A stretch of 64,000 nucleotides of DNA from Halichondria panicea (Eukaryota; Porifera; Demospongiae; Suberitida; Halichondriidae), in assembly GCF_963675165.1 (NCBI RefSeq), contig NC_087381.1:2170001-2234000 (forward strand). The letters are read 5' to 3'. Of this stretch, positions 23,328 through 34,497 are shown one piece after another. The position numbers and the translations under genes were made by a program. Each line of letters opens with the position of its first letter. Positions within the stretch are counted from its first letter, which is position 1. The notes below the pieces were generated by a model, which searched no databases, was not told the origin of the DNA, and worked only from the letters and a program-made list of their open reading frames with translations.

Positions 23328-25145
23328 CTAATTAGCAATTATTCTTATACAGCCTAAATCATTAAAGTCAGGGTTACACACTCTGTAAGTTAGTATATAT
23401 AAGTCAAATCCGACTGTTAATGGGGCACCAAGTACTGTCGCTTGGGTGTCCACTGCGACATCTTTCTGGTCCCACTTTAAAAGCTCTGACAGAGGTTGAC
23501 TATAATACATAAGTATCTGGCCAAATGTCGGCCTCAACTTGAAGTCAGAATGCCTGTATGTTAGAGAATATGTGGCTGCAGGCCTAAAAATATAGAATTA
23601 AGCACTCACCAGCAGCCTATCATGAGCTTATAAATGGCTCTAGTATATCCAGGGGTGGCGAGAGTCTAGAGTCGTTCGATAACTTATGAATCACCTGAAA
23701 TTATATAAGACGTATAAAACTCTGCATGCTTATATAGTTAGTATACCATACATCCATATATTCACCTCCATGTTGGTTACTCCTTCAAATGGCTTGCAGC
23801 CAAGACTCCATATTTCAAACAGTAGGACTCCGTAACTCCAAACGGAGGAATACTTTTTGTAATGAAGGGCCTTTGAAGAAAAGAAATCAAATTATGCGTA
23901 AACTGATTCACTTGCATGATTATGTGTACAATTATTATTTAACCTCTGGTAATGTCCACTTGAGTGGTACTAAGCCCCCTTGTGATATATAGTAGTCACT
24001 TTCTTCCAGATCCCTCGCCATTCCAAAGTCAGAAATCTATTAATCACAATTATAAAACTATAGAGTATAGTCCAACAATCACAATCCAGAAAAGGACGAA
24101 GCTTACACTGCCCGCCATTTTTTGTCATCAGAATGTTTCTAGCTGCTAGGTCTCTATGAACAAACTGTTTGTTGGACAGGTAACTCATGCCTGATGCTAT
24201 CTAACAAGAATAGTCAAGACACTTCAATGCAACTTCTTTGTTATCTTGTGCCACCCTGCATGTCGTACAGTATTCAACACGAACATGCACGTCACACGTA
24301 TACCACTCTAAGGCACCGATGCATATCCATAACAGGTATGGCTGTTTGTGACAATGGTACTAAGATTACTTTAGTATACCATTGATATTAATAGACCTTT
24401 CAAAAGACTGATGTGTTTAAATAAGCATAAATAATCCATGGTATGACCACATTGTCATTTCAAACATGGACTTTATAGTAACACCATTTGAAAGGAAAAT
24501 CATAAATTAGATGCACAGAATTCAAGATGATTTGGCAGCTGATCGAAAGAGTCCTCGAACTAGTTGGAATACATTGTATGGGTATACAGTCCTAGATGCA
24601 TGTGTTGTATAATTCACCTCCGTTGCAAAGTTGGAAGATAATCTTTCATATTTCCACCTTCCATCAGCTCAAGAATAATCATAGCCTGCAAAATTCATGT
24701 AACACTCTATAGTAACTCAATTAATATAATGACTTGCCTCGTTTCCAATGGTTACAACACCATGTAGGGAAATGATAGAGCGATAATGAAATTGTCCGTT
24801 AATGGCTGCTTCTTGCAAGAGCTTCACTTTATCTTCCTCCGTAGTCTCATCGTTGAGAGTCTTAACAGCGACGTCTTTTGGGCCATCTAGTGACGTCCAC
24901 ACACCTTTCTTAACCACACCAAACTGACCCGAACCGATGCACTCAGATATGCTGAAATTATATATTAACAACAACAAAGTAAATAAGCCAGACAAATAAT
25001 TATAAATTAAATGCACAATGAGCTGGAAATCACCCACCACAATAATAATAATTATTATACCTAAGCCCGAACAATAGTAATTCGGTAACCATAGTAATGG
25101 CTCATTCTGTTACTCTATAGTAAATAATGTTCCTTTTTACGTATA

Positions 25146-25916
25146 CAGTAGACTCTCGTTAATCCGGTCGCCCTATGGGGCCATGCAGCCTTGGCCGGAA
25201 TAATGGCTGTATCTCAGGAAATAGCCATGGCTTAAAAACGACCTTACCTCGAATCTAACAACTACTTTTGCGGTTTTTGTCTCGAGGATAATGAAGGATA
25301 ATGAATCATTCTGTTCTCTATTTAAGTGTAATCCAATTTTATTTGCTAAACCACACCCAAAACATCATATCTGGCCGTAATAATTATACGTATAAAATTA
25401 CATTGAAAACTTTGTTTGGGACAGACAGCACTGGCCGGTAAACGGAATAGCGAGTGACCGTACTTCAGGGTAGATGGGCGTGCCCGTCCCCAGCCATAAA
25501 AGGGGGGACGGGTTTCAGCCCTATCTAGCATTCGTTTTGCTGTTCCCGTACTAACTATGAATATAGTTAATATTAGCCGCGCCTCTAACCACAGAGCTCA
25601 GCTTGCTATAGAGAAAGGGAGGAGCTGGGAAGCCAAGGAATGCATTACGTAAGAACTATACAATCTGATTGGTGCTGAAATGTATTACGTAAGCAGTCTG
25701 CAATCTGATTGGTGCTGCATGATTTTCTGCAGCAGAACGAATGCTAGATAGGGCTGAAACCCGTCCCCCCATTTTATGGCTGGGGACGGGCACGCACATC
25801 TAACTTTAGGGTGAGTTTTGTGCAGTAAACATATAGCTAGCATTCCGTGCAAAGCCAAATGGCCGGTATATCGAGGTGGCCGTACTTCAGAGAGCCGGAA
25901 TAGCGAGAGTCTACTG
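25146..25916. mobile_element. pogo/Tigger-like TIR element with nested foldback
   Basis: The ends are 'cagtagactctcg' and 'cgagagtctactg', flanked by TA on both sides. The paralogous RTK intron at about 42255-42265 has the empty site ('acgtactaataag'), so the element inserted after duplication. It has no transposase and is a non-autonomous copy. TIR sequence and TA target resemble pogo/Tigger elements (family knowledge). Confidence 0.85.
25472..25801. mobile_element. Foldback element nested in the pogo-like element
   Basis: The arms 25472-25542 and 25730-25801 are about 70-bp inverted copies ('acgggtttcagccctatctag' region). The loop contains two direct repeats of 'caatctgattggtgctg'. Confidence 0.8.
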
Positions 25917-27504
25917 TACTAATAAGCTAAAGCATAACATTAAGTTACTCACTTTTAATTAGCTCGTTCAGAGGAATCTCGCGATATTTATGTCTTGCCA
26001 GCTGCTCATAAAGCGCGTTTGCATTAGAAGAGGGCGTCCAATAAATAGGCTGCTCTTCGAAGAACTTTGATGCATCGTCCTCTCACTATAATTATATGCC
26101 GCAAGTTTTAGGAGTATGTGACGGGTACAATATGAACATTTTTATGACACTCATTCGATTTAAGGCGACACAAAAGGTTTTGCAAGGACAAACCTCTTCT
26201 TGAAGTACTGAAAACAGTGTGTCATACACAGGAGATAGATCCGCTTTAGATGTGACTGGCTCTTTTCTCTGATTCTGAATAATTGTATAATATCACATGT
26301 ATGATTTTGTTGTAAACTAACATTGTATATAGTTTTAACTTACTTGTGTTGGAACGTAGATACCTCGAGCACTTGGAGTAGTTTGCGATCGAGTAGGCAC
26401 AGACTGAAATAAAAAAAGCAAGTGGAGTAATTAGTCACTATAGCATAATTATTATAGTATAGCCGCTCACGTAAATACTGTTGTCAAAATAAGAATCTTC
26501 AAGGTCCAATTTTGCTCAGAGTACAGTGGATTAGGAAAGTTCACATTTGGAAACTTATACCTACATCTTTGTCGTTTGAGTAGACTAAGTACGACTGTTA
26601 GTACCACTATAACAATTAGTACGACAATCGCGCCAACAGCTATACCAATGCCTAGTACAATTGTAGATGTGGCGGTACCCATGGGTACCGCCATGATGAT
26701 ACAGATGATACAGATGGATTTGCAAGAAGGATGGAAGAAGTTGGAAGAGGCATCAGTAATTCAGAAGAAGATATTCCAACATTAGTTTCATCTGTACTAC
26801 TGCTGACAATGGATGCAGATGGAGGTGGATTGGGTGTCGATTTTACACCCGATCTGAATGTAGATATGACTGTATATTCGTAAGCAGCATTGAAGAAGTT
26901 GGGAAAAGAGTAAGTGAAGGTATTGCAGTGTTAGACTCATCTATACTGCTGCTGACAATGGAGGCAATGGGAGAAGGAGTGGGAGTTGATGTCAGTGTCA
27001 GAGAGCTAGTTGACATATAGCTGGAAGTAGATTCACTGACCGAAACGTCCATGCTAGATGTTGGCTGCATTGTTCGAATTACCGGAGAAGTTGCGCTATA
27101 GGGAGCAATATGTTTGATGTTGTCAACGGAGATGTAGTTCCATGATATGCATAGACTGACTAGAGCTCAACAGAGCAGAAGAAATGGTTATAGTTTCAGT
27201 AGTCGAAGGTGCTGTACTTAGCGGTAATGATGGGTTTACAGTGGCAGATCTAGAAAAAGTGGTAGGTAGGTACTGAGCAAGAGAGGTAAGGAGCATTTCG
27301 CACGGTAGCGCGAGAAAATTTGAGGTTTTGATGTCATTTCCGGTATTTGCGGCATCAATGTGACAGTAATAATTTTGCAGAGGTTCTCTTGCACTACTCT
27401 GTGTATTTACTTGTCGAGTCTAGTCTGCACTGCAGTGCAGCTTGTCGAGCTTTTATTGTAGCTTTTAAAAGTTCAAGTGATGTCCGACCTCCTGCTAGCT
27501 AGCA

Positions 27505-27880
27505 ACCTTTAATTATTCCTGTGGATGTAATGCACATGCGCGCTCATTCCCCACGTGTGAGACAAAATAATATCCAAAAGATCCAGATCCAGATCCTCCT
27601 GGCAGAATTATCTTTGTCTTGAGGGCTGGTAAGCCACAAAACACTACCATATAACATAACAATATAGATAACAATATGCATGTAAACAGGTTTTTTCTTC
27701 TTAGATATTATACTGAACTACACTAACAGATCCTGGAAGAATAAATTTTCTTCTTTCTTGAGGTCCTGGTAAGCCACATAATATAATAAATAACAACAGA
27801 TGCATGTAAATAAGTCTTTTCTTCTCAGTGACTTTATATAGATAAGCTAACTTTAATATGAAATTCATTATAGACTAGGA
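27505..27880. repeat. Dispersed repeat, left part (partner at 47790)
   Basis: Near-identical to 47790-48130, for example 'gatgtaatgcacatgcgcgc' and 'agatccagatccagatcctc'. The partner continues without a break into the segment that here lies at 30886-30965, so this copy is split by an insertion of about 3 kb. Confidence 0.85.
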
Positions 27881-28158
27881 GCATGCAGAGCATGTTTGGG
27901 GCGAGCGAGCAATTTTGTATTTGTTGTGCAGTCATTTGGTACATGTGGTCATTTTAAGTATATTGTTTATTTATGAATCGAATGAAAAAATTAATGAACA
28001 GTGATTGTGAATAACCGAGTAGTCCATGTAGACGACTTTCCTGTGCCAGCTGTATACCCGTGACAATTATTCTGTCACAGTGGTGTAGGGTTGTTGTCTT
28101 TGACTGTGCATGGTGTAACATGAAGTTGACTTACTAAGAGTGAAACATAATTATATCT

Positions 28159-30118
28159 AGAGTAAGTAACCTATCTTCGCCAGACACCTATAATCGGCGG
28201 CTATTGCACGAAGCACAAGACAATTTTGCACAAAACTAACTACATGGATCTACAGATGGGTAAGAAAGTAACAGCTCCCCAAAATTTGGAAAGAATAACT
28301 TGCTTGCGGACGGAATGGTGGTCATGAGAAAAATGAGCTGCCGAATGTATCGATAATCGTCAGTGAGACATTTATCTCCGTCTTTGCACGCTTACCAAGC
28401 ACTGAAACTACCAACACTAACAATACTTCTTGGCACAACTCTAACTAGTGAGCACTACTTGCAGGCAAAGCAGCGTTAGCTGCAGATCGAGCCCCACCCA
28501 GCTAGGCATGACGAAAATTTTGCAAAAAATAATGCTGATTCAGCAATAATTGTGCACATTCAGCAATAATTGTGGCAAATTAAACTGGGATTACCTCGAT
28601 TTTAGGCCGCCCTGAAGATATGTGCACAATTATTGCTGAATCAGCACTATTTTTTGCAAAATTTTCGTCATGCCTCGATCCCAGGCCGAGTTTTCGCTTT
28701 TATAACGGTTAGGCGAACAACTGGGCCTGGTACTAGTTGTCTGCGCATGCGTCAAATTTTCATTGTATATTTGTGGTCGGCAAAAATATTTAATAAATCA
28801 ATAATAGAAATTTGTACACAGAAAAAATGCACAGAGTGAGTACACAAAAGATGCACATAGGGAGCTGCTTCACAAAGGCCTGGGGAGTTGCCAGTTGTGC
28901 TGCAGCACAATTACAGTGACCCAGGGCAACTTCAGGATGATTGAATGCCTTCAAATTACGTTTCAAAAAGATTTAGCAGGCTGCTGGACTTCTCTGATTC
29001 TAGGCCCCAACTCGTAACTCATTGCTTGAGAAAACGTAGATTCTCTTGATGTCTCTGAGCTACCCAGCAACGCTCGAATGAGCAGGTCATACTCCAGTCC
29101 TGTGTCTGTGAGTATAGGACAATATTAAAAGAAACCAAAGACGGTTAAACCCTTACCTCAAACTGTCCAGTCTCGTCCGTTAGTATAGCCAAGAGGAGCA
29201 CTGTTGGGATAGCTGGATATTAGCCATTGCTCCTGTACAGAGAAGTAGACATTTTAAATACGTGTAGATCTATACATATTAAATTTCTCGGTTATAGTGT
29301 CATTGTCGACGAGCTGATGATGGCAGCACCAAGTTCTCTAGCTCACACTCTTCACTTGATCCACCATATTAATGATGAAACTATAGTCTACCTACATTCT
29401 TGCCAAACATGAACAAGACTTGATAGCATAGCCGGCCATAGGGCCCACACAAAAATATCTGACCTTAACAAGCTTGACAAAGCTTTATACCTCTTCCCTT
29501 GTTGTTCAGTCTTCAGAATAAGCTTCAGAGAAGAGAGAAGCTTCAGCTAAGAGCCATTCCAATCGATTCCAATAATGATAAAACGGGAACTGACTTCTAG
29601 TACACGATAGTACACGAATATAAATGTCACGAAAGTGAACGAGAATATCCATTCGTCAGAATCTGACAAACGATTGACGCATGCGCAGACAACTAGTACC
29701 AGGCCCAGTTGTTCGCCTAACCGTTATAAAAGCGAAAACTCGGCCTGGGATCGAGGCTACGTCATGCCTAGCTGGGTGGGGCTCGATCTGCAGCTAACGC
29801 TGCATGCTTTGCCTGCAAGTAGTGCTCACTAGTTAGAGTTGTGCCAAGAAGCATTGTTTAGTGTTGGTAGTTTCAGTGCTTGGTAAGCGTGCAAAGACGG
29901 AGATAAATGTCTCACTGACGATTATCGATACATTCGGCAGCTCATTTCTCATGACCACCATTCCCTCCGCAAGCAAGTTATTCTTTCCAAATTTTGGGGA
30001 GCTGTTACTTTCTTACCCATCTGTAGATCCATGTAGTTAGTTTTGTGCAAAATTGTCTTGTGCTTCGTGCAATAGCCGCCGATTATAGGTATCTGGCGAA
30101 GATAGGTTACTTACTCTA
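28159..30118. mobile_element. Large foldback element (~2 kb)
   Basis: The left arm 28159-28760 and right arm 29683-30118 are inverted copies over about 430 bp, from 'agagtaagtaacctatcttc' inward to 'caactagtaccaggcccag'. The left arm is longer only because of the nested element at 28508-28672. The loop is about 920 bp. Confidence 0.85.
28508..28672. mobile_element. Palindromic MITE nested in left arm of foldback
   Basis: The arms run 'gacgaaaattttgcaaaaaa' and its complement, meeting at 'ttcagcaataattgtgcac'. The right foldback arm lacks it (about 29760-29766), which gives the empty site. Confidence 0.85.
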
Positions 30119-30233
30119 TGAGTGAAAGTTCAGCACGAAAGAGCTGGCTGTACAAACTAAGCAAGGAGATAATTATTATTATCACTTTTTGCTGGACCCA
30201 AATTACAAGGCTATAGTATACTGTCAGTGTAAA

Positions 30234-30620
30234 CAATCCTTAAAGCTACTCTGACCTGTTGTAAGCATGCCTGTGTGGCCTCAGAAGTTTCCATCTGAGC
30301 TGGTCTGATCTGCCGTAGTGCTGTATTGTCTAAAGGTGCCTGTACAACTTTAGAAGTCTCCATCTGAGCTGTTCTGACCTGTCCTAGTGACTGGCCTCGA
30401 TCTCTGTTTTGTCCTGTTGAGCTAGCAGGTTTATTATCACAAAAACACAAGACTTGGAAGTGAAACATGGCAAGTAAGCTGCTGTGACCTCCTGCAGGCG
30501 TGCCTGTGTGATCTTAGGCTCAGGAGGTCCCTATTTGAGCTGCTCTGACCTGCTGTAGGCGTGCTTGTAGCCTCAAGCGTCTCTGTGTCTTGTCTGAGCC
30601 TTCGATCCTGAGTGTAGCTA
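30234..30620. repeat. Degenerate minisatellite, unit ~60 bp
   Basis: At least four imperfect units share 'gagctgctctgacctgctgt' and 'gcgtgcctgtgtg'. On the minus strand they give repeated peptides such as AQMETSEATQACLQQVR, but the frames are short and I do not call a gene. Confidence 0.7.
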
Positions 30621-30699
30621 GCTCTTGTGCCCATGCACAGCTTTCACGTAAAATTTGGTAAAGGGTCACAGTACAAAAAACAAATATCGTACCGGTCCA

Positions 30700-30701
30700 T
30701 G

Positions 30702-30732
<31 letters not shown>

Positions 30733-30747
30733 AAATTGCCGGTCCAT

Positions 30748-30791
<44 letters not shown>

Positions 30792-30806
30792 AAATTGCCG
30801 GTCCAT

Positions 30807-30844
<38 letters not shown>

Positions 30845-30845
30845 G
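30700..30845. repeat. Three (CA)n arrays separated by a 25-bp spacer
   Basis: Each CA array is followed by the spacer 'gacaaaattgccggtccatg', forming a higher-order repeat. Minus-strand frames of alternating Cys and Val are translation artefacts. Confidence 0.95.
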
Positions 30846-30885
30846 ACAAAATTGCAACGTTCATCACTAGGAAGGGACTCGCTTC

Positions 30886-31157
30886 GCTCGCCCCAATAAC
30901 ACTCTAATACTTTTGAGCGAAAGCAAAAACATGGTGAGAGGCATTAGCACAGCGCCAGCTTGAACACTAGTAGTATAGGTATCTTGACTTTCAGAAATGA
31001 GTATATACAGGTTCACAGTATCTATATGCTATAATTAAGGTGGAGACGCTAGCTGCTCTAGGAGTCAAAATAGTTATTACTTTGTTAGAAAAATGCATGG
31101 GAAAACTTTGCCACATACATATCTAGTTAATATTGCATGTTCAGTTGATCAAAACAA
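30886..31157. repeat. Right part of split dispersed repeat, then 3' flank of copy 7
   Basis: Positions 30886-30965 match 48133-48208 ('gcattagcacagcgccagct'). From about 30970 the sequence is the proximal 3' flank module shared with copies 1-4. Confidence 0.75.
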
Positions 31158-33140
31158 TCAGGCAGCTGTTCCGTATGAGATGCGTCGTTGATTCTCCCCA
31201 TGCAATAAGCCTGCTTGAACTTGATAATTTATAGGATTTTCCATCCGATCAGGAAAATTATAAGAGGTGTCGTTTTCTTCAATATCTATATTATAATGCT
31301 GTTTCCAATGACTACACAGCTGTTTCATCCTCCTAACACACACTTTGAAGCAATTTGTTGACCATATCCTCCACATAGTAACAGCTACTAAATACACAAA
31401 TGGAAAAACTCCAAACATTCCGGTAAGAATATAAGAAAAGTTAACAAAACGGACTGCTTTCAGGCTAGCTTCAGCTGACGCAGTTACCATCACCAAAATC
31501 AGAACTAAATTCAACATCATCACAATATCGATTAAGTTGTAGATACGAAACTGCTCTTTGTATGGCTGTACCAGTAGCTGGACGATGACTATTAGTATCA
31601 AAAACACGGCACATATGGGATAGCAATAAATATTTCGTGAGAGTGTAAACAAGACGAACATAATGATATGAGTGAGAAAGAACGTTATAGAAAAGCATCG
31701 ACAGTCACGAGTTCCATTTGTCCCATCCTTGTAGTAACCTTGGTAACAGTAAACAAACATATCAACATGTTGACGCTGAACTTTAAACTTGTTCAGTATT
31801 CGTTGAAACCAACGCATTGGATAGATGACAAGAAATACAAGTGGAAAGATAATCACAAAGATCAAAACAAACAAAGCAGTGATAGCATAGGGAAGGTGTT
31901 CTTTACTGAAGTAATCCACAGATGCATCCAGGTAGAGAACATAGCGGACACTATACTGGCTACTGTTACTGTGCTCGAATGTGTACATCTCTGTATACAA
32001 AAGGAAATCAAAAGAAACATCGATCAACTTCAAGTATGAGAGTAAAAAAAAAGTGGCAAAAGCTTTTACAATCGAACCTTCAAAGTCTGTTTTCTTATTA
32101 CTGAAAAAGCCTAGAAGTTTGTGAAATGGTTTCCAAAGCCATACGATGACCCGTACGTCCCTACTGTACATACTCACTAGTATATAAGTAACAGTGACTA
32201 GTAACAGTGGATAGAATGCAATTGCATAATCTAAAGCAAGTGCCTGTAGTGGAGTTATACTTACGCATATCGGTGGGATAATTGTCCGGAAGAAATCCAA
32301 ATTCCAAATACCATAAACACATCCGAGTAGTCGAATAAAGATATCCATCCTGTTCCTCGCAATTTGCAAGAGAGATCTAGCTACTACAGGGGAGGCTACA
32401 CCTTGACAGAGAGAAATAAAAGCTTTCATCAATGGAGATGTTCCACTGAATTTGAAAACCACAACAAAGAAAAAGAAGATAGTTAATGGAATATAAGCAA
32501 CTGCTATGTACTTGATCCAATTGTAGGTCATGTTCTCTCCTGTGCAGTTCATGCATTTCATTTCATACGAGTACAAGAGTGGTGAATATCCTGGTAGACA
32601 CTTCCCACACAGTGTTAAATCGCGGTTGTATTTCTCGCACATATAGGTGTTCAAATCGTTCACATTAGTTGGTAGTTTAGTATAGAGTGTGTTAGGAATG
32701 TGACCACAGCCAAAGAAGCACACTCCTAGTTCAGTCTTTCTTGTAATGTTATCATACGTCATGCAGTAACAGTCTAGTAGAGACGTCTGAGGAATTGTGG
32801 GATCACACAGAACAGAGCGATAGGGAATGTCACCACACGCACACTCTCCAATCGTATCATTGAAAAACATCCCTGGATAACATTCTTCATCTGAACCATG
32901 CAGTTGATGAGATGTATGTTTTAACTCTGCTACAAGAGCACCAGGTGTTCCATCGCTGGCAAATGATAATGACTTGCAAGGCAGTTCTATCTCACCAAGC
33001 CGACAACTACTGTTGTCCACACCGTTGACTGTGTCCACATAAACCACAGCTTGATGCTGCTCCGAGCAAAGCACCAAACAAGTTACCACACTTAAGTACA
33101 AGCTAGCGACTAAAACTTTATATTTGAAGAGCGTAGTCAT
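31158..33140 (-). CDS. Family A multipass membrane protein, copy 7 (intact)
   Basis: Intact single-exon gene of 660 residues. It has the signal peptide MTTLFKYKVLVASLYLSVV, then a Cys-rich ectodomain with CGKCLPGYSPLLYS, at least eight membrane segments and a tail of about 60 residues with ENDTSYNFPDRMENP. It differs from other intact copies at scattered sites, such as KQLCSHWKQHYNIDIEEN in the tail and GVFPFVYLVAVTMW in the last span. Position and class I 5' flank (33141-33280) tie it to copies 1 and 2, although other sequence separates them by more than 24 kb. Function unknown; predicted surface protein. Confidence 0.9.
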   Translation of the reverse strand: MTTLFKYKVLVASLYLSVVTCLVLCSEQHQAVVYVDTVNGVDNSSCRLGEIELPCKSLSFASDGTPGALVAELKHTSHQLHGSDEECYPGMFFNDTIGECACGDIPYRSVLCDPTIPQTSLLDCYCMTYDNITRKTELGVCFFGCGHIPNTLYTKLPTNVNDLNTYMCEKYNRDLTLCGKCLPGYSPLLYSYEMKCMNCTGENMTYNWIKYIAVAYIPLTIFFFFVVVFKFSGTSPLMKAFISLCQGVASPVVARSLLQIARNRMDIFIRLLGCVYGIWNLDFFRTIIPPICVSITPLQALALDYAIAFYPLLLVTVTYILVSMYSRDVRVIVWLWKPFHKLLGFFSNKKTDFEGSIVKAFATFFLLSYLKLIDVSFDFLLYTEMYTFEHSNSSQYSVRYVLYLDASVDYFSKEHLPYAITALFVLIFVIIFPLVFLVIYPMRWFQRILNKFKVQRQHVDMFVYCYQGYYKDGTNGTRDCRCFSITFFLTHIIMFVLFTLSRNIYCYPICAVFLILIVIVQLLVQPYKEQFRIYNLIDIVMMLNLVLILVMVTASAEASLKAVRFVNFSYILTGMFGVFPFVYLVAVTMWRIWSTNCFKVCVRRMKQLCSHWKQHYNIDIEENDTSYNFPDRMENPINYQVQAGLLHGENQRRISYGTAA

Positions 33141-33299
33141 TCTACGTATAGTATAGTTCTACTAACTGATTTGGTATAATTTTTTCTAGAAAATCACTGC
33201 ATGTGTGTCCACAGTATATAATTATGTAACCAAAATGAAAGATAACTGGAACTATGTTTATTATGAAAAGTGGGAAAGATTTCAAACACACTCCATGCA

Positions 33300-34497
33300 C
33301 TTAAGGCCTGGGCCTTGTACTGATAGCATTCATTACCCTAGCCTCCTTCACAAGGCCTAAACAATTAGGCCTGCTACTGACTGTTCGCGCATGCGCAAAA
33401 TTATTGGATAATTTTCCCGTAATGTTTCTCATTAAACTGAATTTTTACCCGAATTATATCCTGAATAACATATACAGACAAAGAATACTCTTCATAAAGT
33501 CAGACACAGAGCTATATAGCTAGCTAGCTAGAGACAGAGCTGTATTGGTTACAGTAGCAATTTCTTTCTGATAGAGTCGACTTTTACCAAGGTTAGTGTC
33601 AGATGGGCGTGGCCTATCCATATAGGTTATTGTCAGTCTTCCCTCCGTTCAGAGGATTGTTATCCACACTGTTGCAGGCTGTGAGTCCTTTGTTAAAATA
33701 GTAGCTATTAGAATGCTATCACACGGGCTAGAAACCTTCACAATGAATCACACTTCTATCCACTTTCTTCAATCCACTTCCGTTCGTTGTGACGTCATTG
33801 TTTTACTGAGCAAATACAATGGTATCCGGAATTACCCACTTTGCCTTGCCGTAAAAAAAAAAAAAAAAAAAAAAACTTTCTGGGTAATAGGTGGCGCATG
33901 CGCAAACAGTCGATTACCAGGCCCTCTCTTCGAGGAAGAGCGGCCTGGGATCGAGGCTATCATTACCCAAGATTGTGTAGATTATGTAGTGTTAATGAGA
34001 TTCATAATCTTTATCAGTGCATGTGACGTCATGAGTCAATGCGTTTGCCTAGCTATAGTAGCCTCGATTAATCGGCCTTGAATCGAGGCTACCTAGCTAG
34101 CTGCTGGAACTATTATACAATGCTGTTTAGGCCCTCAAAAGATAGAGTATGTTGTCATGATTATGTTTCCCAAGTGGGAAGTCAATATGTGCAAAATTAT
34201 CTTAGCTATACTAGCTCTGGCAGCCACCCTAGAGGTAGGCTATGTTGTGTATCTCAAGAATACAGTAACTGCTACTCTCCCCATTTATGATACTAGTACC
34301 TAGCAATGAGTTGTTCATCTAGCCTTGTTTTTGAAGCTTGATCTTAGCATCTTCATAGCCGCTTTTTGCAGTTTTCTTACTAAAAGTGGCATGACGTCAT
34401 CACCATTTATGGGGCTAATTAGCATAATTGAATTAGTTTTTTGGAAAAAGAAAACATTGAACTTTATGTTGAATCATCTTGATGTAGCATAAATTAC
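33300..34497. other. Repeat debris without gene
   Basis: Contains fragments of a dispersed motif 'tagcctcgatcccaggccg' in both orientations (33941-33960 and the palindrome 34058-34092), a short AGCT-rich run near 33510-33530 and a poly-A run at 33853-33874. Open frames here cross the poly-A run and show no domain. Confidence 0.5.

Larger units (their letters stand above)
23328..27255 (-). pseudogene. Receptor tyrosine kinase relic A
   Basis: Exon-by-exon counterpart of the intact gene at 40473-45938, but broken. Recognisable parts are the mucin-like exon (about 26650-27250), the membrane span [19 protein letters not shown], and kinase exons with [28 protein letters not shown] and RPTFGQI. 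Lesions: the two ectodomain exons and signal exon are absent; a deletion fuses KFPNV directly to FPNPLYSE, then shifts the frame; a TAG replaces a Gln codon at 24201-24203 just before the catalytic loop; the 5' splice site after QCK is CT instead of GT; nine bases encoding Ala-Ser-Asp of subdomain IX are lost; the C-tail is shifted by a TA insertion. A pogo-like element sits in one intron. It cannot make an active kinase. Confidence 0.85.
27880..30885. mobile_element. ~3-kb compound insertion splitting a dispersed repeat
   Basis: The boundaries follow from comparison with the continuous repeat at 47790-48210. The ends carry 'tggggcgagcga'-like inverted termini (left near 27896, right near 30871-30884). 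Inside lie a 2-kb foldback with a nested MITE, a degenerate minisatellite and CA arrays. Minus-strand segments at about 28975-29108 and 29157-29232 look like two spliced exons (SYPNSAPLGYTNGRDWTV and EYDLLIRALLGSSE), possibly captured host sequence. An in-frame TGA ends the first, so I do not call a gene. Confidence 0.65.

Noticed and set aside
30520-30867. Cys-Val-rich minus-strand frames
   Set aside because: Direct translation of CA dinucleotide arrays.
33713-34081. 122-codon plus-strand frame
   Set aside because: It crosses a poly-A run (poly-Lys) and a dispersed repeat motif.
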